Below, in pieces: positions 45,920-53,599 of a stretch of 64,000 nucleotides of DNA. The position numbers and the translations under genes were made by a program. The notes under the pieces were generated by a model. The model was not told the origin of the DNA. It made no database searches and worked only from the letters and a program-made list of their open reading frames with translations. How positions within the stretch are numbered: position 1 is the first letter of the stretch; every line of letters begins with the position of its first letter. This DNA comes from EB88 sp965199135 (GTDB lineage: Bacteria > Acidobacteriota > Terriglobia > Terriglobales > Acidobacteriaceae), in assembly GCA_965199135.1 (NCBI GenBank), contig OZ240685.1:744001-808000 (forward strand). The letters run 5' to 3'.

Positions 45920-46863
45920 GCTGCTTCCTTTCGCTCGAGGGCGCGGGCGACGAGCGCCATGCGGATGGCGACGCCGTGACGCACCTGCTCTTCGATCAGC
46001 GAACGTGGGCCATCCGCGACAGCGTCCACAATTTCGAGCCCGCGGATCATCGGGCCAGGATGCATGACCCACAGCTCAGGACGGGCGTTCAGTCGTTCTT
46101 CGTTGAGCTGGAACTCGGCGCGGAATGCATTCAGATCAAGATGCAATCCGGCAAGCCGCTCTGCCTGGATGCGCAACATCATGACCACGTCTGACTGTGC
46201 GAGCGCCGCATCAAGATTGCGTTCGATCGTGATGCCAGGGCCAAGCTCGGCCGCAATCTCCGGTAAGAGCGGCTGCGGGCCGCAGAGCAGCACCTGCGCT
46301 CCGAGCTGTGGAAGCAGGAGCGCGTTCGAGCGGGCGACGCGGCTGTGCAGGATGTCACCACAGATCGTGACGGTCACTCCATCCAGCGTGTATGGAGAAA
46401 CCTCCGTGAGCCCATCGCGGAGCACGCGCAACATCGTCCGGAGATCGAGCAGCGCCTGCGAGGGATGCTGGTGCATGCCATCGCCTGCGTTCAGCACCGG
46501 CAGCCCCGTCGAGCTTTCCAGCAACCAGGGCGATCCGGAGGACGCATGCCGCAGAATGATTGCTTCCGCACCGAGCGCACGCAGGGTGATGCCGGTGTCC
46601 TTGAGCGATTCGCCTTTTTCGATGCTGGACGACTTCGCGCTCACGAGCGTGGTGTCTGCGCCCAGGGCTTTCGCGGCAAGCTCAAAGGAGGTACGTGTGC
46701 GCGTGCTGGACTCGTAGAACAGGAGCGCGACCCGACGCTTGGCCAGCCGGAATGCGCGGCGCAGTGGGTCCTCGCTCTCAAGCGCGGTGGCCAGCGTGAG
46801 GATCTCGCTCACGTCCTCGAGCGTGAGGTCTTCAATACCGAGCAGGGAACCCGGAACGGGCAA
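45916..46863 (-). CDS. pyrB: Aspartate carbamoyltransferase catalytic subunit
   Basis: Starting from the TTG at 46863 the protein has 315 residues, the usual ATCase length. The carbamoyl-phosphate motif FYESSTRTRTSFELAAKALG is intact, as are MHQHPSQALLDLRTM and PGPMIRGLEI. The enzyme commits aspartate to pyrimidine synthesis. The start is debatable: GTG at 46899 would overlap pyrR by 35 bases with no clear Shine-Dalgarno, while TTG 46863 follows AGAAGG at 8 bases and the pyrR stop by one base. No pyrI regulatory gene is present. It is translationally coupled to pyrC through ATGA. Confidence 0.93.
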   Translation of the reverse strand: MPVPGSLLGIEDLTLEDVSEILTLATALESEDPLRRAFRLAKRRVALLFYESSTRTRTSFELAAKALGADTTLVSAKSSSIEKGESLKDTGITLRALGAEAIILRHASSGSPWLLESSTGLPVLNAGDGMHQHPSQALLDLRTMLRVLRDGLTEVSPYTLDGVTVTICGDILHSRVARSNALLLPQLGAQVLLCGPQPLLPEIAAELGPGITIERNLDAALAQSDVVMMLRIQAERLAGLHLDLNAFRAEFQLNEERLNARPELWVMHPGPMIRGLEIVDAVADGPRSLIEEQVRHGVAIRMALVARALERKEAA

Positions 46864-46864
46864 G

Positions 46865-47461
46865 CTACTTGCCTTCTGCCATTGCGCTGTCGGGCACACG
46901 CTCGACGATCAGCACCTGCTCGTCGTTGTCGATCTCGCGCAGCTTGACCTCGATGATCTCCTGGCGCGAGGTCTGCACGACGCGACCGACAAAGCCGGCT
47001 TCCACCGGCAGCTCGCGGTGACCACGATCGATCAACACCAGCAGCTGCACGCGGTTCGGGCGGCCATGGTGAAAGAGCGCATCCAGCGCAGCGCGGGTCG
47101 TGCGCCCCGTGTAGAGCACGTCATCGACGAGGATGATGTTGCGTCCGGTCACGTCGAAGCCGATCTCGCCCGGGTGCACCACGGGCCGCACATCATGCGT
47201 GGAGAGATCGTCACGATAGAACTCGATGTCGAGCGCCCCAACATCGACCGGCTGCTTCTCGATCTTCTCGATCAAGGCGGCCAGGCGCTGGGCCAGCGGC
47301 ACGCCGCGGCGCTTGATCCCGACGAGCCCCAGGTTGGCGCCGCCATGGTTCTTTTCGACGACCTGGTGGGCCAGCCGGACGAGGGTGCGCTCGATCTCAG
47401 AGGGCGACAGAATGCGGCCCTTTTCACGTAATTTCACGGTCGGGTTTTCAGTCTCGGTCAT
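46865..47461 (-). CDS. pyrR: PyrR bifunctional regulator/uracil phosphoribosyltransferase
   Basis: A 198-residue type I phosphoribosyltransferase. The PRPP loop is NIILVDDVLYTGRTTRAAL (about 108-126), and the first part LVGIKRRGVPLAQRLA and GALDIEFYRDDLSTH match PyrR. In Firmicutes PyrR binds pyr mRNA to cause attenuation and also makes UMP from uracil. Here it heads pyrR-pyrB-pyrC, the canonical context, but the 51 bases before it contain no binding loop or terminator of the Bacillus type, so it may control translation or act elsewhere. It shares its strand with the zinc-ribbon protein gene 51 bases upstream. Confidence 0.9.
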   Translation of the reverse strand: MTETENPTVKLREKGRILSPSEIERTLVRLAHQVVEKNHGGANLGLVGIKRRGVPLAQRLAALIEKIEKQPVDVGALDIEFYRDDLSTHDVRPVVHPGEIGFDVTGRNIILVDDVLYTGRTTRAALDALFHHGRPNRVQLLVLIDRGHRELPVEAGFVGRVVQTSRQEIIEVKLREIDNDEQVLIVERVPDSAMAEGK

Positions 47462-47512
47462 AGGTCGGCTCGCTTCAGCATATCGCGAGCGGCATGGCCG
47501 GGAGGAGGCCCT

Positions 47513-48190
47513 CTAGGCGCGCGGTCGCTGCCGCGCGCTGTAGCGTACTGCATAGCGGCCGGCGAGCCAGGCGAAAAACAGGATCGACACAGCCGACATC
47601 GCGGCTGAGGTCAGCAGGATCCAGCCACGGCCCTCAGGCGAGAGCCAGAAGTGCATGAGGCCGGGTAGCTGCGCCGCGGTCTCCGGGTCACTGCTCCTTA
47701 CCCGGCTCATGGCATTCTGCACGGCGGCTGCGACCTGCGCGTCCATGGCGGAGACATGGTGCAGCCCGAAGCGCTCGACCAGCGCGCTGAGCGCGTTCAA
47801 CGCAGTGCTGACCACAGCAGCAAACAGGCCCAGCACCAGCCCGATCCGGCCACCTAGCTGCGGCGTAAGGATTGGGGCACGAGGCGCCAGGCGGCGGTAG
47901 CGTCGAAGCGTCCAGACCGAGCCCACCACCACCCACAGCATGTTGATCAAGGGGATTGCAAGAAACGAAAGCATCAGACCGGCGGGCACGGCATACAAGG
48001 CCGCGGACTTGACCGCTGCCGGCCAGACAATCTCGCCGGTATGGCGGACCACCGGCTCAGCGGCGTCACCAGCCTCCACGGCATCGCGCGCTTCCTGCCC
48101 CTGCACTACAAGCTGCGGGGCACCACAATCCGGACAGAAGACCGTGCCTTCGTGGATCGCGTTGCGGCAGTTGTGGCACAGGATGGTCAT
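47513..48190 (-). CDS. Zinc-ribbon membrane protein, unknown
   Basis: A 225-residue protein. A short N-terminal zinc ribbon uses Cys5/Cys8 and Cys20/Cys23 (CHNCRNAIHEGTVFCPDC). It is followed by an acidic linker and several hydrophobic segments (about 70-105, 125-145, 190-210), so the ribbon is probably cytoplasmic and the rest is in the inner membrane. I recognise no specific family. The ATG at 48190 has GGAGAC 8 bases upstream; the frame to 48214 adds a few residues with less support. It lies 51 bases upstream of pyrR and could share its message. Function unknown. Confidence 0.6.
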   Translation of the reverse strand: MTILCHNCRNAIHEGTVFCPDCGAPQLVVQGQEARDAVEAGDAAEPVVRHTGEIVWPAAVKSAALYAVPAGLMLSFLAIPLINMLWVVVGSVWTLRRYRRLAPRAPILTPQLGGRIGLVLGLFAAVVSTALNALSALVERFGLHHVSAMDAQVAAAVQNAMSRVRSSDPETAAQLPGLMHFWLSPEGRGWILLTSAAMSAVSILFFAWLAGRYAVRYSARQRPRA

Positions 48191-48241
48191 GACGGGCTGT
48201 CTCCAGTCTGACACAGCCGAAACACTGCACCTTCGCGGCTG

Positions 48242-48841
48242 CTATTCTTCGGCGCTCTCCTTCTGGCCCTTGTCGTCGGTCGGGAGTGTTAACGAGATCA
48301 GTGCGAAGCGGGTGCCTGCTTCCCCGGGGTGCTCGAAGCCAACGATGTGCTGCTTGTGCTCGGAGCCGGCCTTCAGTTGGAAGTCGCTGTCGCTTGATAC
48401 ATGAGCATGGCTGCTCTCGTCCTTGTCGCGGCAACTCAGGCCCTGGCGAGTCGTGGTTGGGGCGCCGACGGGCTCCTTTCCTTTGCAGGCGATCACGTCC
48501 CCATACTGGCTGAGCGCCTTCCGGTAGAAGGCCTGCACCTTCTCGGGCGGATCGCTGCTGACGTAATTGGCCACGAGCACCTTCAACTGCCACTGTCCAA
48601 AGCCGAGCGCGAGGTCCACCGATTTGTCCTTGCTGCCGCTGTCATGCGCCAGGGTGGCGCCAGGGTACACAGGCAGCCCCGTATCCACGCCATTCGTGTT
48701 CTTGACATGGACGCCCCCGAATGGCGTCTGCACCGAGACATTCTTGTCCTCGCCATCTCCACTCTTATCCACGCGCACCGAACACCCCGCCAGCGCCACC
48801 GTGGTGCAAATCGCAGCAGCCGCCATCCACTGTTTCCTCAT
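48242..48841 (-). CDS. Putative lipoprotein, unknown
   Basis: A 199-residue protein with a lipoprotein signal peptide: MRKQWMAAAAICTTVALAGC, lipobox LAGC, lipidated Cys20. The mature part begins with charged residues (VDKSGDGEDKNV) and has a domain around 65-180 that begins LPVYPGATLA and includes VLVANYVSSDPPEKVQAFYRKALSQYGDVI. This YPGA...V..F Y...L pattern is seen in small envelope proteins of unknown role. It has a GGGAG Shine-Dalgarno 7 bases upstream of the ATG. It is 51 bases upstream of the zinc-ribbon gene on the same strand. Function unknown; envelope location is well supported. Confidence 0.65.
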   Translation of the reverse strand: MRKQWMAAAAICTTVALAGCSVRVDKSGDGEDKNVSVQTPFGGVHVKNTNGVDTGLPVYPGATLAHDSGSKDKSVDLALGFGQWQLKVLVANYVSSDPPEKVQAFYRKALSQYGDVIACKGKEPVGAPTTTRQGLSCRDKDESSHAHVSSDSDFQLKAGSEHKQHIVGFEHPGEAGTRFALISLTLPTDDKGQKESAEE

Positions 48842-49091
48842 CCAGACGCTCCCATCCCCGCAACCACCGGTCAGCCTCGTCTCGGGACGCAGAGAGGCCG
48901 CAGTGTGATTTGCCGATGAGGATACGCGTGCGTCCCCGTGCTTGTTCCGTAAATGCGGTGCGGCTGACAGACGACACGCAGCCGCCCCTGCCCCGTAACC
49001 AGCTTTTGTCAGATTCTTCGGGCGATCTCTGAGGCAGTCTCGCTATACTGCCGGTGACAGCACTCTCGCTCTTCGTTCAAGAAGACACAGC

Positions 49092-49625
49092 ATGGTCAAG
49101 CGTGGCGGTCCCGATCAGCGATTGCACGGCGGCCCCGGCTCCCTCTCCGGGCCTTCCCCTTCCCCGACGATCCCAGACAAACTGTACTTCCGCATCGGCG
49201 AGGTCGCCGCGCTGTGCCACGTCCCCTCGTACGTGCTGCGCTTCTGGCAGACGGAGTTTTCACAACTGCACCCGGGCAAGAGTGGCACGGGGCAACGGCT
49301 CTACCGCAAGCGCGACGTCGAGATGGCGCTGCGCATCAAGACGCTGCTGCACGACGAGGGGTACACCATCGCCGGGGCAAAGGCAGTGCTCGCGTCCGAG
49401 GCTTCGCTGCCCGCAACCTTGCGTCTGCAGCCGGAGCTGCCACTAGCCGGCGACAGCGTGGCACTTGAGCAGGCACGGGCGCGCCTGGATCATGTGCGCG
49501 GGGAACTGCGCGAGGTTCTTGGGCTGCTGGAGTCGCGGCCTTCGATCCGTCGCTCTGCTGAAAAGCCGGGCACCGGCCGGCCGGAACTGCTCTTTGCCCC
49601 GCTCCCCGAAAGCAAGCGCGACTAG
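49092..49625 (+). CDS. MerR-family HTH regulator
   Basis: A 177-residue protein. After a Gly/Ser/Pro-rich lead (1-30) comes a MerR-type winged HTH: YFRIGEVAALCHVPSYVLRFWQTEF, then the wing RLYRKRDVEMALRIKTLLHDEGYTIAGAKAVL. The C-terminal half has a short coiled-coil (about 120-145, VALEQARARLDHVRGELREVLGLLE) and no Cys-rich metal site, so the effector is unknown. The subgroup YVLRFW...RLYRKRDVE is common in Acidobacteria and delta-proteobacteria. A TATACT box at 49044-49049 may drive it. The RNase HI gene follows after 17 bases. Confidence 0.8.
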   Translation: MVKRGGPDQRLHGGPGSLSGPSPSPTIPDKLYFRIGEVAALCHVPSYVLRFWQTEFSQLHPGKSGTGQRLYRKRDVEMALRIKTLLHDEGYTIAGAKAVLASEASLPATLRLQPELPLAGDSVALEQARARLDHVRGELREVLGLLESRPSIRRSAEKPGTGRPELLFAPLPESKRD

Positions 49626-49630
49626 CCCCT

Positions 49631-49636
49631 TACACT
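49631..49636 (+). promoter_or_regulatory. TACACT -10 box of rnhA (probable leaderless start)
   Basis: TACACT lies 6 bases before the ATG at 49643, with no Shine-Dalgarno, in the 17-base gap after the MerR gene. Confidence 0.4.
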
Positions 49637-49642
49637 GGGTCC

Positions 49643-50293
49643 ATGACAGATGAACAAACGAAAGGTCGCGTGACGGCCTTCTGTGATGGCGGCTCCCGTG
49701 GCAATCCCGGGCCGGCAGGCTATGGCGTGTATATCCAGGGTGACGATGGAACGCCACTGGCAGAGTTGAATGACTTTCTCGGCGTCAAGACCAACAATGT
49801 TGCTGAGTACTCCGGGCTGCTGGCTGCGCTCGAGTGGGCGGTCAACCACGACGCACATGAGCTGCGGGTCGTCTCCGACTCTGAGTTGATGGTGAAGCAG
49901 ATGAAGGGCCAGTACCGGGTGAACTCCCCGGAGTTACGGCCGCTGTACGAAGAAGCGAAACGCCGCGCAGCGAAGCTGGGTCGCCTCGAGATGCAGCACG
50001 TGCTGCGCGGCAAGAACAAGGAAGCAGACCGGCTCGCCAATGAAGCGATGGACCGTGGCACCGGCAAGGGGCCCGCGGGGCGTCCAGCGGCCTCGCGGGC
50101 CGCCGCTGCGGCTCCTCCCGCTGCTGCGAAAAAGCCTGCCGGGACACCAGTGAAGGCACAGGCTGCGCTGCCCCTTCAACCGCAGGAACTGCCGCATGAG
50201 GTGACCGGCTTCGTGAAGAACGGGGTGGTGCACCTGGTGGAAGGCGTGCTGCCCGAAGGTACCTTTGTCCGCATTCTGCCGAGCCGCCGCTAA
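49643..50293 (+). CDS. rnhA: Ribonuclease HI with C-terminal DUF104-like extension
   Basis: A 216-residue protein. Residues 8-135 are an RNase HI domain that cuts RNA in RNA/DNA hybrids: DGGSRGNPGPAGYG, NNVAEYSGLLAAL, VSDSELMVKQ and KNKEADRLANEAMD supply the Asp/Glu/Asp/Asp metal site. An Ala/Pro-rich linker (about 135-180) then leads to a short C-terminal domain, HEVTGFVKNGVVHLVEGVLPEGTFVRI, like DUF104/AF2212-type small beta domains (known from antitoxins). The catalytic site is complete. The start lacks a Shine-Dalgarno and has TACACT 6 bases upstream. It converges with the TauE gene. The fusion is by inspection; the linker may be flexible. Confidence 0.88.
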   Translation: MTDEQTKGRVTAFCDGGSRGNPGPAGYGVYIQGDDGTPLAELNDFLGVKTNNVAEYSGLLAALEWAVNHDAHELRVVSDSELMVKQMKGQYRVNSPELRPLYEEAKRRAAKLGRLEMQHVLRGKNKEADRLANEAMDRGTGKGPAGRPAASRAAAAAPPAAAKKPAGTPVKAQAALPLQPQELPHEVTGFVKNGVVHLVEGVLPEGTFVRILPSRR

Positions 50294-50321
50294 GGGTCAC
50301 TGTTCCTGTTACAGATCGGCG

Positions 50322-51089
50322 CTAGCGGTTCACCAGCGCGAGCGCGTTGAGATACACGAACTGTGCGCCGATCACAAACAGCCAGATCCACAGGGCCATG
50401 CGCAGTGGGCGACGCGGGATGTACTTCGAGGACCAGGTCCCGAGGACCACGCCGCCCAGGCCGCCGATCACCAGATGCTTGAGCAGTTCCGGTCGCACCC
50501 CGCTGCCATGCAGCAGGTGCGCACCGCTGCCGATAAGCGACAAAAGAAAGCCGAACAGGATGTCCGTGCCGACGACCTGTGCGGGCCCCAAAGACGTCAA
50601 CGACAGGAGGGCCGCGCTGCCCAGTGCACCCGCGCCGGCAGAGGAGAACCCCACCTCCGCGCCCACCGGGAACATCAGCAGGGCAAGCAGGCGCAGGCGA
50701 TTCTGGTCGACCGCTTCAGCGCGCGGCGCCCGGAACGAGTAGGCGATCTGATAAATCGCGGTCATCACGAGCACCAGTCCGAGCAGCCCGTTCATCACCT
50801 GCTTTGATCCCGATGTCGCGAGATGCGACAACACCAGCGAGCCCAGCAGAACACCCGGCAGGCCGCCCAGCACCATGAAGCCGAGCACCCGCCAGCCGAC
50901 CTGTTTGCGCAGGATCTGCGAGGGCACAAGCACCAGCTTGACCGCCGCCGAAAATACGAGTCCCGTCGCAACCGCAAGCGGCGTGGGCACGGAAAGGAAC
51001 AGGATCAGCAGCGGGGTCGTGATGGTCCCTGCACCCACGCCGGTCAGCGCGATGAACATGGCAATGACGAACCCGATCAGATATTCCAT
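50322..51089 (-). CDS. TauE/SafE-family anion permease
   Basis: A 255-residue inner-membrane protein with about 7-8 hydrophobic segments and the TauE/SafE repeats, for example GVGAGTITTPLLILFLSVPTPLAVATGLVFSA (residues 16-48) and GFSSAGAGALGSAALLSLTSLGPAQVVGTDILFGFLLSLIGS. Members move sulfite, sulfoacetate, sulfate or other anions. Here it is the last gene of a sulfur assimilation operon, 36 bases after cysH, so uptake or export of a sulfur oxyanion is the likely role. Direction and substrate are not determined. Start ATG 51089 is the only good one. Confidence 0.85.
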   Translation of the reverse strand: MEYLIGFVIAMFIALTGVGAGTITTPLLILFLSVPTPLAVATGLVFSAAVKLVLVPSQILRKQVGWRVLGFMVLGGLPGVLLGSLVLSHLATSGSKQVMNGLLGLVLVMTAIYQIAYSFRAPRAEAVDQNRLRLLALLMFPVGAEVGFSSAGAGALGSAALLSLTSLGPAQVVGTDILFGFLLSLIGSGAHLLHGSGVRPELLKHLVIGGLGGVVLGTWSSKYIPRRPLRMALWIWLFVIGAQFVYLNALALVNR

Positions 51090-51125
51090 CTGTCTCTTTC
51101 TGCGGTGTCGCTGCGATTGTTGCGA

Positions 51126-51857
51126 CTACAGTTTGGGCGCGGCCTGGATGTGAATGCCGCACTCGACCTTTTTGCCGGCCCATCGACCCGACCGTGGATC
51201 GTTCGGGTCCGTGGGCAGCGTGGTACAAGGCTCGCAGCCGATCGAGGTGTAGCCCTTGTCGTAGAGCGAGAGCAAGGGGATACCGAAGTGCGCACAGAGT
51301 TGCCACACATCGCGGGTGGTCCAGTCTGCAAAAGGACTCAGCTTGCGCACCGTGATGCCGCTCGGCAGCTTAAAGTCTGCTGCTTCTTCAAGTGCTGTGC
51401 GGCTCCGCGCCTGCTCGCGCCTGAGGCCTGTGAGCCAGACCTTGTACATCGCAACCGCAGCAAACAGCGGCTCCACCTTGCGGAGAGCGCAGCAGCGATC
51501 GGGCGCGTCCTGGTAGAGCATGCCGAACTCTGCTTCCTGCTGCGCGATCGTGTTTGCCGGGATGAGGTTGGTCAGGCGGAGATTCCACGCGGCTGCGAGT
51601 TCATCGCGATACGCATAGACCTCCTGGAAGTGGTAGCCGGTGTCGAGAAACAGGACCGGAATATTCGGGCGCAACTCGCGTGTGAGTGCGAGCAGCAGGA
51701 CATCTTCCGCCTGGAAGCTGCAGGTGAGGCAGGCCTCATCTTCGCCGTACGGGCTGAGCTCCCGGGCCAGCAGCGCCCGCACATGGGCAAGCTGCTCTTC
51801 GAGTTCGGGCCGTAGAGGAAGCGCTTCGCCTTGTGGAGAAATACCCTGCGTGCTCAT
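51126..51857 (-). CDS. cysH: Assimilatory APS/PAPS reductase with [4Fe-4S] cysteines
   Basis: A 243-residue adenosine-phosphosulfate reductase making sulfite from activated sulfate. It carries the four cluster cysteines Cys122-Cys123 (DRCCALRK) and Cys208/Cys211 (SIGCEPCTT), plus the catalytic Cys233 in the C-terminal KVECGIHI. Enzymes with the CC...CxxC set have an iron-sulfur cluster and use APS directly, unlike E. coli PAPS reductase which lacks it. That fits the neighbouring CysN, whose attached APS kinase has lost its P-loop. The ATG at 51857 overlaps the cysN stop (ATGA). The sulfite reductase gene is not in the window. Confidence 0.93.
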   Translation of the reverse strand: MSTQGISPQGEALPLRPELEEQLAHVRALLARELSPYGEDEACLTCSFQAEDVLLLALTRELRPNIPVLFLDTGYHFQEVYAYRDELAAAWNLRLTNLIPANTIAQQEAEFGMLYQDAPDRCCALRKVEPLFAAVAMYKVWLTGLRREQARSRTALEEAADFKLPSGITVRKLSPFADWTTRDVWQLCAHFGIPLLSLYDKGYTSIGCEPCTTLPTDPNDPRSGRWAGKKVECGIHIQAAPKL

Positions 51858-53599
51858 GGATGCTCCTTGATCAACTCGCCTGTGTTGAAGACGCCAAGAT
51901 CGTCGAGCAGCGCGAGCGTCGCGGCAAGTGCTTCGGCGAGGTCAGAGGCGAGCTGCAGGCTTTCTGTCTGTTCGCTGGTGCGTACGTGTACGGCGGGCTC
52001 ACGCGAGGCTGCCACTTTGTTTGCCTCGGCGATCACGAGCGCCCCTGCCTCTGCTGCGCCTAGCAGCTCGCCGCGCAGAACAAAGCAGCCGCGCTTGAAG
52101 AGCGCGCGCTCGAGACCATCGGCAAAAGCCGTGTCTCCCGTCACCGTCACAAGCGCCCCGTGATGTCCCCAGCGCTGTTGCCGTTCGCGATCTGTAACTG
52201 CACGTGTAGCAGTGGTCGCCGGAGCCTGGTCATCGAGGGCTCGGATCATCCCCGCCGCAACCGTTGCATTGGTTTGCACGTCGATCAGGATGAAGCTGCC
52301 GGTGTGGCGATTGGCCTGATAGGGATCCACAGCCAGCGGCTGGAGTGTTTCGAGCGCGACAAGGCCAATCTCGTTCAGGCGCAGCGTGCGGCCTGCCTCT
52401 GCCGGCGATGACGCATGATCTTCCCCTTCAAGGTTCGCCACGCGCAGCACCGAGCGCACCTGCGCCTGCAGGGTGCGGCTCGTCTGCTTCAGCAGATAGC
52501 GGCGATCCTGTTCGAGCGGAGCGGCGCTCATCCAGACCAGGGAGGCAGTAAATGCGGTCACCAACCGGGCCGATGCTGCAGGCGCTGCAAGCAGGTCGCC
52601 TCGACTGATATCAATCTCGTCCTCAAGCGTTAGCGTGACCGAGAGCGGCGCCATGGCTTCCCCGAGATCTCCATCAAAAGTCACGATGCGCGCGACGCGG
52701 CTCTTCTGCCCCGATGGCAACGCGACGACGGAGTCGCCAGGCCGAATGCTGCCCGCAGCGATCTGCCCCGCAAATCCGCGGAAATCAAGGTTCGGCCGCG
52801 CGATGCGCTGCACTGCAAAGCGAAAAGGCGCTTCGGTATCGATGTTTGCAGAAGATGGCAGCGTCTCAAGCAGAGACAGCAGTGTAGGGCCGGTATACCA
52901 GGGCATCGACGCCGATGCAGTGACAACATTGTCGCCGGAGAGTGCGCTTACGGGAAGGAAATGCAGCGTTGCCGTGAGCTGCTCCTGCTCTTCAAGTGTC
53001 CGGAAGAAACGCGTGAACTCCTCACGCACATTCTCGAACGCTGCCTCGCTCCAGCCCACCAGGTCCATCTTGTTGACGGCTACAAGGATGTGCCGCACAC
53101 CGAGCAGCGCGGTGATGTACGCATGCCGCCGCGATTGTCGCAGCACACCCTTGCGCGCATCCACCAGCACGATAGCGACGTCAGCCGTGCTGGCACCGGT
53201 CGCCATGTTGCGCGTGTACTGCTCGTGCCCCGGGGTATCCGCAATGATGAACTTGCGGCGGCGGGTCGCAAAGTAGCGGTAGGCTACATCAATGGTGATG
53301 CCCTGCTCGCGCTCGGCACGCAGACCATCCGTAAGAAGCGCCAGATCCAGCACTCCAGGGGCAGTGGTCCCCTTGCCTTCGATCGAGCGCACCTGGTCGT
53401 CGTACACACTCTGCGTGTCGTAGAGCAACCTGCCGATCAACGTGGACTTGCCATCATCCACCGAGCCCGCAGTCGAGAAGCGCAGGAGGTCTTTCGCGCG
53501 TTCCTCGGCGAGATAGTCTTCAACGTTGAAGTCCTCGGCAGGGCGCGGCGGCGTTTGGAGGTCGAGTATGAGAAATGGGCTCTCGTCATGAGTGCTCAT
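51854..53599 (-). CDS. cysN: Sulfate adenylyltransferase large subunit with degenerate APS kinase domain
   Basis: A 581-residue protein. Residues 40-454 are CysN, a GTPase of the EF-Tu type: AGSVDDGKST (P-loop, about 44-53), DTPGHEQYTRNMATG (121-135), NKMDLVGW (176-183) and the two beta-barrels. GTP hydrolysis drives ATP sulfurylase in CysD. Residues 466-572 align by eye with APS kinase (CysC): VTDRERQQRWGHHGALVTV matches its N-terminus, and LERALFKRG..VLRGE the following helix and strand, but the Walker A loop (GLSGSGKST) is deleted to GDTAF and catalytic Asp/Arg motifs are missing. A CysN-CysC fusion that decayed is the simplest reading. It couples to cysD (TGATG) and cysH (ATGA). Confidence 0.93.
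   Translation of the reverse strand: MSTHDESPFLILDLQTPPRPAEDFNVEDYLAEERAKDLLRFSTAGSVDDGKSTLIGRLLYDTQSVYDDQVRSIEGKGTTAPGVLDLALLTDGLRAEREQGITIDVAYRYFATRRRKFIIADTPGHEQYTRNMATGASTADVAIVLVDARKGVLRQSRRHAYITALLGVRHILVAVNKMDLVGWSEAAFENVREEFTRFFRTLEEQEQLTATLHFLPVSALSGDNVVTASASMPWYTGPTLLSLLETLPSSANIDTEAPFRFAVQRIARPNLDFRGFAGQIAAGSIRPGDSVVALPSGQKSRVARIVTFDGDLGEAMAPLSVTLTLEDEIDISRGDLLAAPAASARLVTAFTASLVWMSAAPLEQDRRYLLKQTSRTLQAQVRSVLRVANLEGEDHASSPAEAGRTLRLNEIGLVALETLQPLAVDPYQANRHTGSFILIDVQTNATVAAGMIRALDDQAPATTATRAVTDRERQQRWGHHGALVTVTGDTAFADGLERALFKRGCFVLRGELLGAAEAGALVIAEANKVAASREPAVHVRTSEQTESLQLASDLAEALAATLALLDDLGVFNTGELIKEHP

Noticed and set aside
45920..46072. N-terminal extension of dihydroorotase
   Set aside because: It reads through pyrB in another frame, has no family similarity, and the ATG at 45919 overlaps the pyrB stop as ATGA.
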